This document shows positions 1 to 9,632 of a stretch of DNA of 64,000 bases, piece after piece. The stretch lies in NCBI GenBank assembly GCA_036250195.1, contig JAVHZZ010000006.1:158837724-158901723 (forward strand), in the 5' to 3' direction. Source of the stretch: Mixophyes australis (lineage: Eukaryota > Chordata > Amphibia > Anura > Limnodynastidae). The notes beneath the pieces are model-generated. The model was not told the origin of the DNA, ran no database searches, and saw only the letters and a program-made list of their open reading frames with translations. The first letter of the stretch is position 1; every line of letters begins with the position of its first letter. Made by a program: the position numbers and the translations under genes.

Positions 1-505
1 TGAAGGAAGCAGCGCTGGCACAGGGGGCATGTGTGATGCACAGGGGGCATGTGTGAAAGAAGCAGCGTTGGCACAGGGGGCATGTGTGATGCACAGGGGG
101 CATGTGTGAAGGAAGCAGCACTGGCACAGGGGGCATGTGTGATGCACAGGGGACATGTGTGAAGGAAGCAGCGTTGGCACAGGGGGCATGTGTGATGCAC
201 AGGGGACATGTGTGATGCACAGGGGGCATGTGTGATGGAAGCTGCGCTGGCACAGGGGGCATGTGTGATGGAAGCTGCGCTGGCACAGGGGGCATGTGTG
301 ATAGAAGCTGCTCTGGCACAGGGGACATGTGTGATGGAAGCTGCTCTGGCACAGGGGGCATGTGTGATGGAAGCTGCGCTGGCACAGGGGGCATGTGTGA
401 TAGAAGCTGCGCTGGCACAGGGGGCATGTGTGATAGAAGCTGCTCTGGCACAGGGGGCATGTGTGATGGAAGCTGCAGGGCATAGGGGGGACATGTGTGG
501 CTAAA
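1..505. repeat. 33-bp minisatellite
   Basis: Tandem copies of a unit containing GGCACAGGGGGCATGTGTGA; the clean part (about 200-480) repeats every 33 bp (GGCAC at 249 and 282). Since 33 is a multiple of three, the array stays open in two frames (98 and 85 codons), but these are translations of the repeat. The array begins outside the window. A related GCACAG-rich array lies at 44100-44700 in a copy of the same repeat family. Confidence 0.9.
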
Positions 506-734
506 GGTGCTGGGCAGAGGGGGCATGTGTGAAGGTGCTAGGCAGAGGAGGGGCATGTGAGTTAGAATTCTGTTCCCCACACGGCCCCTCCTCAGCCAAC
601 AATACCCTTACAACACTCACTATCTTTTTGATATTCCCCATGACACGTGCTCATTATCTATTCCCTCACATGACCCGCTGCCTCAATTCTGACACCTCTT
701 ACCTCAAAATGAAAAGAGGCACCATTTATATTAA

Positions 735-925
735 TATAATATGTGTGTGTGAGGGGCCTGTGTATGTATATTATGTGTGTGTGAGGGGCCAGTGTATGTA
801 TATTATGTGTGTGTGAGGGGCCAGTATATTCATATTATGTGTGTGTGAGGGGCCAGTGTATGTATATTATGTGTGTGTGAGGGGCCAGTGTATTTATATT
901 ATGTGTGTGTATGAGGGGCTGTTTG
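735..925. repeat. 32-bp GT-rich tandem repeat
   Basis: About six copies of a unit with the core GTGTGTGAGGGGCCAGTGTA followed by TATATTAT, spaced about 32 bp (GTGAGGGG at 781 and 813). It continues the minisatellite-rich repeat family that fills 1-1500. No gene is seen. Confidence 0.85.
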
Positions 926-965
926 TGGAAGGGAAATAGGTTTATTTTTTAAATGGTAACATTAT

Positions 966-1180
966 GGGGCATATTCAATTAGCTTCCCGGTTCACGGGAT
1001 TGCGCCGGAACGGCCCGAGAAGTCAATCCACGGTACCGCAATAACGTGGATTTTCATTCGCACACCATAGGGTTGCGTACGAAAATCCGCGTTATTGCGG
1101 TACCGTATTACCGGCATTACTGCGCAGGATTCATGGTAATGCGCGTTACCGCGAACCGGAAAGCTAATTGAATATGCCCC
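966..1180. mobile_element. TIR MITE flanked by TAT
   Basis: A 215-bp element with near-perfect terminal inverted repeats (GGGGCATATTCAATTAGCT at the left, its complement at the right) and long internal inverted segments around ACGTGGATTTTC/GAAAATCCGCGT. Both ends are flanked by TAT (963-965, 1181-1183). A 3-bp duplication and G-rich ends suggest a PIF/Harbinger-type MITE, although TAT is not the usual TWA target. It has no coding capacity. Confidence 0.85.
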
Positions 1181-1362
1181 TATTAATTTAATGTTGGAGC
1201 TGGTTGGAGGGAAATAGGTCTATTTATTAAATGTGTATGCTATTAATTTAATGTTTTGGTTGGAGGGAGGTCTACTTATAAAATGTGGGTGCTATATTGA
1301 TTTAACACTGGGGCTGGTTGGAGTTTACTAAATTTCTTGTACCCATTTTTTTTTCCAAATAG

Positions 1363-1446
1363 GGACTCCAACATTCCAGGATCCAAACAAGCAGCAGCTG
1401 ATCTAAAGACAACAGCAGCCACAAACCGTGAAAGTGACGAGAACAG
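1363..1446 (+). other. Exon-like segment inside repeat family
   Basis: A polypyrimidine tract ending in AG (1350-1362) precedes 84 bp ending at a consensus donor (AACAG/GTAGGAG at 1447). One frame is open throughout (28 codons, Ala/Lys/Asp-rich). The flanks match the repeat family at 43731-45000, which has a donor-like AAAG/GTAAAT at 44072/44073. This could be a spliced exon of a transposon or chance; the product is not recognised. Confidence 0.35.
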
Positions 1447-1790
1447 GTAGGAGAGAGCAGGGCAGTCTGCCAACTATCCTGAATCTGGTGGGATTTATAT
1501 TATGAGGAGGTCTGACTTGTTTAAATGTTGCACTATGGGATTCATGCAGAAGACTGACATATTAACATGATTATTGCATCCCAGCGCTTTTTCATGTTTC
1601 TGTAGGTAGAGGGCTGCAGTCAGTAACTGTAGTGGCGGACGGTCTGTGACGTGGTAGTGATAGGAGACTGCTGGTTTTTTTTATTACTGGGCTTGCTAAC
1701 CATGAACTGCAGTTTCTTGACATGTTAATTATGATTAATACCTAAGTTTAGTTAAAGATAAAGCACAATTTGTGTGAATTGAATGGTAAG
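1447..1790. other. No recognised feature
   Basis: AT-rich single-copy-looking sequence between the exon-like segment and the next MITE. No persuasive open frame or inverted repeat was seen. Confidence 0.5.
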
Positions 1791-1939
1791 CAGTGGTGGA
1801 AGTGGGGTGTATATGGTAGTAGGCCATACCACTACTTCTCGTACTGCCTTCATTGTAAAATAATAAAATTCCATTCACTTGTTTACATTCTCATTACATT
1901 TTTCATACCGCCACTTCTAAACTTCCACTTCGACCACTG
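1791..1939. mobile_element. Short hAT-like MITE (CAGTGGT ends)
   Basis: 149 bp with inverted ends CAGTGGTGGAAGTGG (left) and CCACTTCGACCACTG (right). The internal sequence is nearly palindromic around the ATACCACTAC/CATACCGCCAC motifs. No clear 8-bp target duplication remains. The right end of a second copy lies at about 55423-55467. Confidence 0.7.
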
Positions 1940-3463
1940 AGCTTAATATTGATCGTATGGAGCATATGACCAGCATAATTCAAAATTCTGGTAAATCCTT
2001 TGACAAAATATGGGGTCCATGGACATTATTCTTTAACTGCTGGGACCACAGTGTGATGCAGTGTAATGATAAAGGAGGGCACAGTGTGATGAAAGGGACA
2101 ATAATGAGGGGCCGCATGGTGATGCAGGAGGAGCAGCGTGATGTGCGGCGGCATATAGCTTACCCTTCTACTTAACTATAGGAGTATATGCTATGCTAAA
2201 AAAAATATAATGGAATGTTTCAGGAAGGTGGGGGTTGGGTGTGGGGAGCTGGGGGGGGCCCAAACCAATATCTTGCCTAGGGCACCATGTGCTCTAAATC
2301 CGGCTCTGGCTATATCCACCTTTCCAGAGAAAATGACTTTTGCCAGAACTGGCAACAGTCACTTTTCCAGTCTTGAAGAGGTTTGAATGTCTACACCTCT
2401 ATGTGCAATATGTTGATAAAGCAGGTTAGACACAACAGCAAATCAGATTTATTTACATATGCACTACTTCAAGGTACTCCAGCGTGTCAGGAATTAGTTT
2501 CTCAAGACTTGCAGTACCCAGACATGGGACCTATTTGGTTCTGCTATTTGGGGACGTTTATCTGTAAAAAGAAAGTTTTGGCTATACATCTTCATCTATA
2601 AAATGGGGTAATGTGCCCAAACATGCTGCATCAAATAGAAGCCAGATTCTGTAATTTTTGTAGTACAATTTAGAAAAGTCTAAATTGATTATTATAGATT
2701 ACGTGACTGTTTTGCCCAGTTATATATGCAGGCTTGATAAATGTCACCCTCCAAGTTTAATTGTTTTAATATTCCAATTTTGTTTGCCTTCGTTATTTAC
2801 ACAAAGTTCCTTATTATCTGAGTTTAGACAGATATATTGTATCTATGAATATTCTTAAATTAAATCCCTGTTATGAAGTCTCTGTAGCTAGTGCAGTTAT
2901 CATATTGTTTATTGATTAATTCCAAACAATTACTTGTTAATTCAAGGACAGTGGGTATTGTCCCCTGAAAGTATCTCAGTGGTTACAATACACAGCAGGT
3001 CAATCAATGTAGTGATTCTCCGACTTATGTCTGATTGAGGAAATGTTGTGTCATTACTTGCTACACTAATATCATAGCACACAGTGGGGATCTGTGACAA
3101 TCCCATTAGCAATTACTCACAGTAAGTTAACTTCTTTTAAGCATTAGTAAAAAAAAAAAAAGGGATTGCAAGATAAGTGCTATCATCTCAGTAACACCAT
3201 GGAAGTTGCTTTACTTATCTGCAGCTCTCTGAATTTTTTATATTAAAAGGTCCTGGCTACAGGAACATGTCACCTTCTGATTAATGGAGGCACAAACAGT
3301 GTTGTTGCCCTTTTTAGGGCAAGGCCTTAGTTAATGGTTCCCCAGTTTATACTAATCATCCTTACTTTATTATATGGTGCCTGCCAAGCTCCTTTTAATG
3401 CTAAAAACATATTAACCACTTTAGTTGTTAAATGTGCTTGTGTTCAGTGATTTGCGTTTTATG
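1940..3463. other. Mostly unrecognised; one hAT MITE end
   Basis: The stretch 2225-2307 ends in TAAATCCGGCTCTG, the complement of a CAGGGCCGGATTA-type hAT terminus, so it is a truncated MITE. GCACAGTGTGATGAA motifs at 2045-2140 recall the minisatellite at 44100-44600. The rest is AT-rich with no gene, RNA or complete element recognised. Confidence 0.45.
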
Positions 3464-4004
3464 TAGGGGTGTGCACCGGCCACTTTTCGTGTTTTGGATT
3501 TTGAGTTCTGATTAGCTTGAGGTTTTGGGTTCTGATTGGTTTTGCCAAAACACCCCACTAAAGGTTTTGGTTCTGATTTTGAGTTTTGGGTTCTGATTTT
3601 TTTTTAAAAAAGCATAAAAAATGCTAAAATCCATATTTTTGGTTTTTTTTCACTCCTACACTATTATTAACCTCAATAATATTCATTTGCACTAATTTCC
3701 AGTCTATTCTGAACACATCACACCTCACAATATTGTTTTTAGTCCAAAAGGTTGCACCGAGGTAGCTGGATGTCTAAGCTAAGTGACACAAGTGGGCGGC
3801 ACAAACACGTGGCCCATCTAGGAGTGGCACTGCAGTGGCAGAGAGAATGGCAGTTTGAAAAACTAGGCCCCAAAGAGCACATAATGGCAAAAAAGAGGTG
3901 CAAGATGGAATTGTCCTTGGGCCCTCCCACCCACCCTTATTGTCAGACGCCGTCTCCGTGCTATGCCTGCCGCACAGAGACGGACGTCTGCTTCTGTGAC
4001 AGAG

Positions 4005-4075
4005 CGCTCGGTTGCCAAGCAACCGAGCGTACTTCCGGGTCAGCGGTCGCGCGTTCCGTTGCTAGGCAACGGAAC
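4005..4075. promoter_or_regulatory. Paired RFX/X-box-like palindromes in LTR
   Basis: Two perfect palindromes lie in U3: 4005-4029 (11-bp arms around GTTGC-CAA-GCAAC) and 4053-4075 (10-bp arms around GTTGC-TAG-GCAAC). Both cores match the GTTGCY...RGCAAC inverted half-sites bound by RFX proteins. They sit about 60-130 bp upstream of the TATA box, and the 3' LTR carries the same pair. Binding is an inference from motif only. Confidence 0.6.
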
Positions 4076-4138
4076 ACCTCCTAGTAACTCCGGCAGTGGT
4101 GTTTAGCGTCACCACCGCCAATGATTGGACTGCACCTG

Positions 4139-4179
4139 TATAAAAGCCTCACTCTGGCACATGGAGAGCGCCAGAGTAT
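4139..4179 (+). promoter_or_regulatory. LTR TATA box and predicted RNA start
   Basis: TATAAAAG at 4139-4146. The segment GCCAGAGTAT (4170-4179) begins 31 nt after the first T of the TATA box, exactly where transcription should start. It is perfectly complementary to the PBS just inside the LTR, which independently supports this start. Confidence 0.75.
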
Positions 4180-4591
4180 TAGGTCTCATCCTAGCTCCAG
4201 CGTTACTGTGTACCGTTTCCAGCGCTTCCTGTGTATTACCCGGCTTGCTACTTACTATTCCTGTTCTGTGCTCCCTGTGAACTCGACCTCGGCTTGATAT
4301 TTGATTCTCCCTCCTGTGCTTCTGACCTCGACCCAGCTACCCTGACTACGGCTTTGAACTTTCCCTTGGACATCTCCTGAATTCACGGTTTGGACCCGGC
4401 CTGTACGACACCGCTTTCATCTACTGCTTCACTGATTACTCCCTTGGAGGACCGCGACCTGCGTGTTCCCGCAGCTAAGACCACACTTCCTTGCGGGGGT
4501 CCCTGGTGAAAACCAGGAACACGTTAGACTCCGCACCTCTTGGGTGAGTAGTGCAAAAATCAGTAAGCAAATACCCTAAATCTGTGACAGT

Positions 4592-4601
4592 ATACTCTGG
4601 C
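4592..4601 (+). other. Self-priming primer-binding site
   Basis: ATACTCTGGC, 2 nt after the 5' LTR end and immediately before the gag start codon at 4603. There is no tRNA-type TGG start at the LTR edge. Its reverse complement is the predicted first 10 nt of the element's own RNA (4170-4179). This fits the self-primed reverse transcription known for Tf1/sushi chromoviruses. Confidence 0.75.
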
Positions 4602-4602
4602 C

Positions 4603-5552
4603 ATGACGTCAGATGGAAAAGGTGAACCTACAACTCGGGATCTTATTATCCACCTGGGTCGCCGAGTGGAACAGCAGGAGGCGGACCAGGCTCGTTTACT
4701 CCAGTGTGTGCAGGGAATCCTATCTCGCCTGGACACTCTACGGGCAGGACAAACCCCCTCTACGGAACCATCTGCGGCTCCTGCTCGCTCTGTAGTGGCT
4801 CCCGCGGCTCCTGCTGCCCCTCCAGCCACCACTACTGGACTAAGAATACCTTCCCCAGATAAGTTTGACGGGGATCCAAAAAGATGTAGAGGGTTCCTTA
4901 ACCAGTGTGCCATTCACTTTGAGTGTAACTCCTCAGCATTCTCCTCGGAACGTACCAAGGTAGCCTTCATAATTTCGCTACTTAGTGGGCAAGCCCTGGC
5001 CTGGGCATCTCCGTTATGGGAGCATAATGACCCTTTGCTGGAGGACTCCGCGGCTTTTATTGACATGTTCCGGAAGGTCTTCGACGAACCGGGCAGAGTC
5101 TCTTCTGCTGCATCTAGCCTCTTAAACCTGCGACAAGGCTCTATGTCTGTCGGGCAGTATGCCGTACAATTTCGGACCCTCTCCTCTGAGCTTCGATGGA
5201 ACAATGAAGCCCTCATTGCTTCCTTCTGGCAGGGTCTTACCGACCGAATCAAGGACGAATTGGCTACCAGAGAACTCCCCTCAGAGTTGGACTCCCTTAT
5301 TTCATTATCATCAGGATCGATCTTCGTTTCAGAGAGAGAATTTCAGAAAGATCCTCTACAACATGCACTCCCCGTTTGGCTCCCCAATTTCAAAATCCAA
5401 TATCTTCTACAGAAGAACCTATGCAGCTTGGCCGCTCTAAACTAACGTCTGAAGAACGCGAGAGACGGTTCAAGCAGAGATTATGTCTATATTGTGGGGA
5501 GTCTGGTCATGTTTTAAGTCTCTGTCCCAAGAGACCGGGAAACGCCTCCTCC
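4603..5552 (+). pseudogene. Gypsy gag, one-base frameshift
   Basis: Gag structural protein of the chromovirus. The start at 4603 directly follows the PBS. The first frame (to a stop at 5445, 280 codons) has an acidic/Ala-Pro N-terminus and the PxKFDGDP...FLNQC region typical of sushi/PEG10-like capsid. At about 5305-5311 (TCATTATCATCAGG) a base appears to be missing: downstream, the expected gag sequence continues in another frame through a CX2CX4HX4C zinc knuckle ([14 protein letters not shown], about 5487-5528) to a stop at 5550-5552. Thus this copy would make a truncated Gag without its nucleocapsid knuckle. A sequencing error at that base cannot be excluded. Confidence 0.9.
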
Positions 5553-5582
5553 TAGATGGTAAGAGGGAGGCCGCCTTAGGAG
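5537..5582 (+). promoter_or_regulatory. -1 ribosomal frameshift signal (G GGA AAC)
   Basis: Heptamer GGGAAAC (5537-5543) lies in the gag zinc-knuckle frame as G-GGA-AAC, three codons before the gag stop. A -1 slip leads directly into the pol frame. A possible stem follows a 5-nt spacer: CTCCTA (5549-5554) with TAGGAG (5577-5582); an overlapping alternative is GCCTCC/GGAGGC (5544-5549/5566-5571). The same heptamer is the known frameshift site of PEG10. Confidence 0.75.
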
Positions 5583-8500
5583 TCACCGTTTCCACTCCCT
5601 ACTCCACCTCCAATCTAGAGTTTCTCATGCCTGTCCAGCTTTTGACCACTAAAGGACCCCAGCGAACCTCTGCCTTCGTAGATTCTGGTGCCGCAGGAAA
5701 TTTTATCTCGGCCTCTCTTGCTTCACAGCTCCAATTAGCCATTCAAGATCTGCCCCAACCGCTTTCCCTCACTGCCGTGGATGGTAACCGTGTCAGCAAC
5801 GGGGTCATCTCCAGTACAGTTCAATTGTTGGTAGGAGCCTTACATCAAGAGTGGATGCAATTCCTAGTGTTACCACAGTCTATTAACCCACTGATACTGG
5901 GTCTTCCTTGGCTCCGGACCCACTCTCCTCAATTTGACTGGGTTCGTGCGGAGGTTATTTCCTGGGGCCCGCGGTGTCATAATCAATGTATCTCCTCACC
6001 ACGTTTTCAAGTTTGTCATACTCAGACGAATTCTAAAGCCTGCACATTACCCTCGGTCTATCTAGCCTTTAAGGACGTCTTCTCCAAGCAAAGATCAGAG
6101 ATTCTTCCACCCCATCGCCCGTGGGACTGTCCGATTGAATTAATTCCGGGAAAACAGATTCCTCGTGGTAGGACTTATCTCCTGTCCTTACCAGAGACCC
6201 AGGCAATGTCACAATACATATCTGAGAACCTAGCCCGAGGGTTCATTAGAAAATCATCTTCACCAGCCGGAGCAGGATTCTTCTTTGTCAAAAAAAAAGA
6301 CGGATCCTTACGCCCGTGTATTGATTATCGGCAACTAAATAAAATTACTATTAAGAACCGTTATCCATTACCCCTTATTATGGACCTTTTTGACAAGATT
6401 AGTGGAGCCCGCATCTTTACCAAACTAGATCTCAGAGGGGCATATAATTTAGTACGGATCCGTCAAGGAGACGAGTGGAAGACTGCGTTTAACACGCGGG
6501 ACAGACATTTCAAATACCTAGTCATGCCATTCGGGCTTAGTAACGCCCCCGCAGTATTTCAATCCTTCGTTAATGAAATCTTCCAAGACTGTTTATATCA
6601 CTTCGTTGTTGTCTATTTGGACGACATTCTAATCTTTTCCCAAGACATTGCCTCCCATCGACACCATGTTAAGGAAGTCTTATTCCGATTACGAGCTAAT
6701 CAACTCTTCTGCAAATTAGAAAAGTGTATCTTTGAGGTGGAACAAATCTCTTTCCTTGGGTACATTGTTTCCGGAGCAGGATTAAGCATGGACCCACAAA
6801 AGGTGTCTGCCATCACCAACTGGCCTCTTCCCCATGGCACCAAGGCCATCCAAAGGTTTATTGGATTCACCAATTATTACAGACAATTTGTTAAAGGGTT
6901 CTCTTCTATTATTGCACCCATAACAGCGCTGACACGAAAATCAGCCAACCCCAGGAATTGGCCTCCAGAAGCTCTAAAGGCATTTAATCTCCTGAAACAG
7001 GCCTTTTCATCCGCTCCAGCCCTTTCTCAACTGGATCAATCTGAACCATTTTTTCTAGAAGTTGACGCCTCTGCTATAGGTGTTGGGGCAGTACTCTTCC
7101 AAAAATCCAAAAACGGTTCTCATCTACCTTGCGGGTTCTTTTCCAAAAACTTTTTATCCCACGAGAAGAATTACGGAATTGGTGACAAAGAGTTACTAGC
7201 AATCAAGGCTGCCCTAGAGGAGTGGCGACACTTACTTGAAGGTTCACGTCATCCAATAACGGTTCTTACCGATCATAAAAACCTGCTTTATATCAGCGAG
7301 GCTCGATGCCTCAATCCACGCCAAGCTCGATGGGCATCATTCTTCGCACGCTTTAATATGATCCTGACCTACCACCCAGGATCCAAGAACATCCGAGCTG
7401 ATGCTCTATCTCGATCTTTTGACAACACGGATCTCTGTACTTCCCCGGAACCCCTACCCATTCTAAATCCTACCAGGGTTATCGCCCTTACCAAAACCAC
7501 GGCCAAGACACCCCCAAGGGGCTGTTCCTTTTTAGAGCCTAACTTACGAATTAAAGCCCTCCGATGGGCGCATTCCTCTAAATTGGCAGGACACGCTGGT
7601 GTTAAGAAAACTCTTGAATTTCTTCGTCGGAGATATTGGTGGCCGACACTACATTCAGATGTACGAAGTTTTGTGGCTTCTTGTGATACATGTGCCCGTT
7701 GTAAGAACCCCAGAATGGCCCCTTCTGGGCTCCTTCAACCACTTCCCATTCCAGATTTCCCTTGGCAAAGCATATCCATGGATTTCATCTCAGATCTTCC
7801 TCCCAGCAATGGATGCACCCCTATTTGGGTTGTTGTGGACAGATTTTCTAAAATGGCCCACTTTGTACCTTTGTCTGCTCTACCATCTGCTTCTCAGTTA
7901 GCTTCTATCTTCATTAAAGAAATATTTAGACTTCATGGATGTCCTCGTGAGATCATCTCTGACCGTGGAGTGCAATTCGTTTCCAAATTCTGGAGGGCCT
8001 TTTGTAAAGTACTTGGGTCTGACCTCAAGTTTTCATCAGGTTATCATCCGCAGACCAATGGTCAAACGGAGCGGGTTAACCAAGATCTTGAAGTCTTCTT
8101 ACGATGTTTTTCTTCAGATAACCAAGCAGAATGGGCTAATCTCTTACCCTGGGCGGAGTTTTCTCACAATATTCATCATCACGAGTCTACTGGTGCCTCT
8201 CCATTTTTTATTGTTTATGGTTCCCAACCCACCCTCCCAGATTTTTCCAGCCAAGGTTCCTCGTCAGTTCCCGCAGTGGAGGATGTCATGCGGAACTTTT
8301 CTCAGATTTGGTCTAACACGAAAGCTAGACTCCAAGAGACTTCCCAATGCTATAAACAAGCAGCAGACCGCCATCGGAGACTGGTCCCTCTTTTACAGGT
8401 TCACGACAAAGTATGGTTATCCACACGTAACCTTAAGTTGAGAGTACCTTCTCAAAAATTGGCTCCCCGTTATATTGGCCCCTTTTCCATAACACATGTG

Positions 8501-8998
8501 ATCAATGCAGTAACCTACAGACTCCGGTTACCTCCTTCCCTGAAGATCCACAATGTCTTTCATGTCTCTCTTCTCAAACCATTTGTACTCAATAAATTTC
8601 ATCAGTCGCCTCATCGTCCAGCTCCTATACGTACTACGGAAGGTGAAGAATTTGAAGTTAGTCGTATCCTGGATTTCCGTATCCTCCATGGACGACACCA
8701 ATTCTTAGTACATTGGAAAGGGTTTGGGCCAGAAGAGAGATCCTGGGTGCAAAAAGAAGATCTCCACGCCCCACGGTTTTTGAAACAGTTCTTCGAACAA
8801 AGATCTATCCAACAAAGTAGGGGAGGAGGTACTGTCAGACGCCGTCTCCGTGCTATGCCTGCCGCACAGAGACGGACGTTTGCTTCTGTGACAGAGCGCT
8901 CGGTTGCCAAGCAACCGAGCGTACTTCCGGGTCAGCGGTCGCGCGTTCCGTTGCTAGGCAACGGAACACCTCCTAGTAACTCCGGCAGTGGTGTTTAG
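5540..8998 (+). CDS. Gypsy pol polyprotein with chromodomain
   Basis: Read by -1 frameshift from gag; an ATG at 5483 in this frame is probably not used. Numbering from that ATG: aspartic protease with DSG at 67-69; reverse transcriptase with YLDD at 378-381; RNase H with the first Asp near 528; integrase with an HHCC zinc region near 705-745 and DD35E residues D767, D827, E863; and a chromodomain about 1055-1108 (SRILDFR...VHWKGF...SWV) of the kind that directs chromovirus integration to marked chromatin. All catalytic residues seen are intact and there is no internal stop. The frame runs past the body into the 3' LTR and stops at 8998, adding about 55 Arg/Ser-rich residues encoded by U3. Confidence 0.97.
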   Translation, partial: KRLLLDGKREAALGVTVSTPYSTSNLEFLMPVQLLTTKGPQRTSAFVDSGAAGNFISASLASQLQLAIQDLPQPLSLTAVDGNRVSNGVISSTVQLLVGALHQEWMQFLVLPQSINPLILGLPWLRTHSPQFDWVRAEVISWGPRCHNQCISSPRFQVCHTQTNSKACTLPSVYLAFKDVFSKQRSEILPPHRPWDCPIELIPGKQIPRGRTYLLSLPETQAMSQYISENLARGFIRKSSSPAGAGFFFVKKKDGSLRPCIDYRQLNKITIKNRYPLPLIMDLFDKISGARIFTKLDLRGAYNLVRIRQGDEWKTAFNTRDRHFKYLVMPFGLSNAPAVFQSFVNEIFQDCLYHFVVVYLDDILIFSQDIASHRHHVKEVLFRLRANQLFCKLEKCIFEVEQISFLGYIVSGAGLSMDPQKVSAITNWPLPHGTKAIQRFIGFTNYYRQFVKGFSSIIAPITALTRKSANPRNWPPEALKAFNLLKQAFSSAPALSQLDQSEPFFLEVDASAIGVGAVLFQKSKNGSHLPCGFFSKNFLSHEKNYGIGDKELLAIKAALEEWRHLLEGSRHPITVLTDHKNLLYISEARCLNPRQARWASFFARFNMILTYHPGSKNIRADALSRSFDNTDLCTSPEPLPILNPTRVIALTKTTAKTPPRGCSFLEPNLRIKALRWAHSSKLAGHAGVKKTLEFLRRRYWWPTLHSDVRSFVASCDTCARCKNPRMAPSGLLQPLPIPDFPWQSISMDFISDLPPSNGCTPIWVVVDRFSKMAHFVPLSALPSASQLASIFIKEIFRLHGCPREIISDRGVQFVSKFWRAFCKVLGSDLKFSSGYHPQTNGQTERVNQDLEVFLRCFSSDNQAEWANLLPWAEFSHNIHHHESTGASPFFIVYGSQPTLPDFSSQGSSSVPAVEDVMRNFSQIWSNTKARLQETSQCYKQAADRHRRLVPLLQVHDKVWLSTRNLKLRVPSQKLAPRYIGPFSITHVINAVTYRLRLPPSLKIHNVFHVSLLKPFVLNKFHQSPHRPAPIRTTEGEEFEVSRILDFRILHGRHQFLVHWKGFGPEERSWVQKEDLHAPRFLKQFFEQRSIQQSRGGGTVRRRLRAMPAAQRRTFASVTERSVAKQPSVLPGQRSRVPLLGNGTPPSNSGSGV

Positions 8999-9481
8999 CG
9001 TCACCACCGCCAATGATTGGACTGCACCTGTATAAAAGCCTCACTCTGGCACATGGAGAGCGCCAGAGTATTAGGTCTCATCCTAGCTCCAGCGTTCCTG
9101 TGTACCGTTTCCAGCGCTTCCTGTGTATTACCCGGCTTACTACTTACTATTCCTGTTCTGTGCTCCCTGTGAACTCGACCTCGGCTTGATATTTGATTCT
9201 CCCTCCTGTGCTTCTGACCTCGACCCAGCTACCCTGACTACGGCTTTGAACTTTCCCTTGGACATCTCCTGAATTCACGGTTTGGACCCGGCCTGTACGA
9301 CACCGCTTTCATCTACTGCTTCACTGATTACTCCCTTGGAGGACCGCGACCTGCGTGTTCCCGCAGCTAAGACCACACTTCCTTGCGGGGGTCCCTGGTG
9401 AAAACCAGGAACACGTTAGACTCCGCACCTCTTGGGTGAGTAGTGCAAAAATCAGTAAGCAAATACCCTAAATCTGTGACA
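8833..9481 (+). repeat. 3' LTR of Gypsy chromovirus
   Basis: 649 bp, preceded by the purine-rich tract AGTAGGGGAGGAGG (polypurine tract) and followed by CTTAT. It overlaps the last part of pol. Confidence 0.97.
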
Positions 9482-9515
9482 CTTATGTTGTTGAAATAGG
9501 ACATGCACACTTTAA

Positions 9516-9575
9516 CAAACCAATCATTTCAGCGACAGGGCCTACCTAACTACTGTGGCTGAAATGATTGGTTTG
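9516..9575. other. Conserved hairpin in hAT 3' region
   Basis: Perfect 18-bp inverted repeat (9516-9533 with 9558-9575, arm CAAACCAATCATTTCAGC) with a 24-nt loop, just 3' of the transposase stop. The related hAT at 17488-20508 has the same hairpin twice (19210-19267, 20059-20116) with paired base changes. It could be a transposase-binding structure or an RNA 3'-UTR stem; its role is unknown. Confidence 0.75.
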
Positions 9576-9632
9576 TTTGGGCCCCCACACAAAAAAAGCT
9601 ATTCATCTCTCCCTGTACAAATTAAACTGGCT

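Larger units (their letters stand above)
3941..4589 (+). repeat. 5' LTR of Gypsy chromovirus
   Basis: Begins TGTCAGACGC and ends TGTGACA. It contains two long palindromes, CCAAT and ATTGG motifs at 4118-4128, and a TATA box at 4139. It matches the 3' LTR at 646 of 649 positions: C/T in the GGACGTYTGC segment, A/C in AGCGTTMCTG, and G/A in CGGCTTRCTA. Confidence 0.97.
3941..9481 (+). mobile_element. Ty3/Gypsy chromovirus, near complete
   Basis: A 5541-bp LTR retrotransposon inserted in the hAT element, flanked by the 5-bp target duplication CTTAT (3936-3940, 9482-9486). The LTRs are 649 bp each and differ at only 3 positions, so insertion was recent. Order: LTR, self-priming PBS, gag, -1 frameshift site, pol (protease, RT, RNase H, integrase, chromodomain), LTR. 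The C-terminal chromodomain and gag type place it with vertebrate sushi-like chromoviruses, the lineage that gave rise to mammalian PEG10/RTL genes. One base appears missing in gag; pol is otherwise open throughout. Confidence 0.97.

Noticed and set aside
208..504. 98- and 85-codon frames rich in Ala/Cys/Gly
   Set aside because: Pure translation of the 33-bp minisatellite in two frames.
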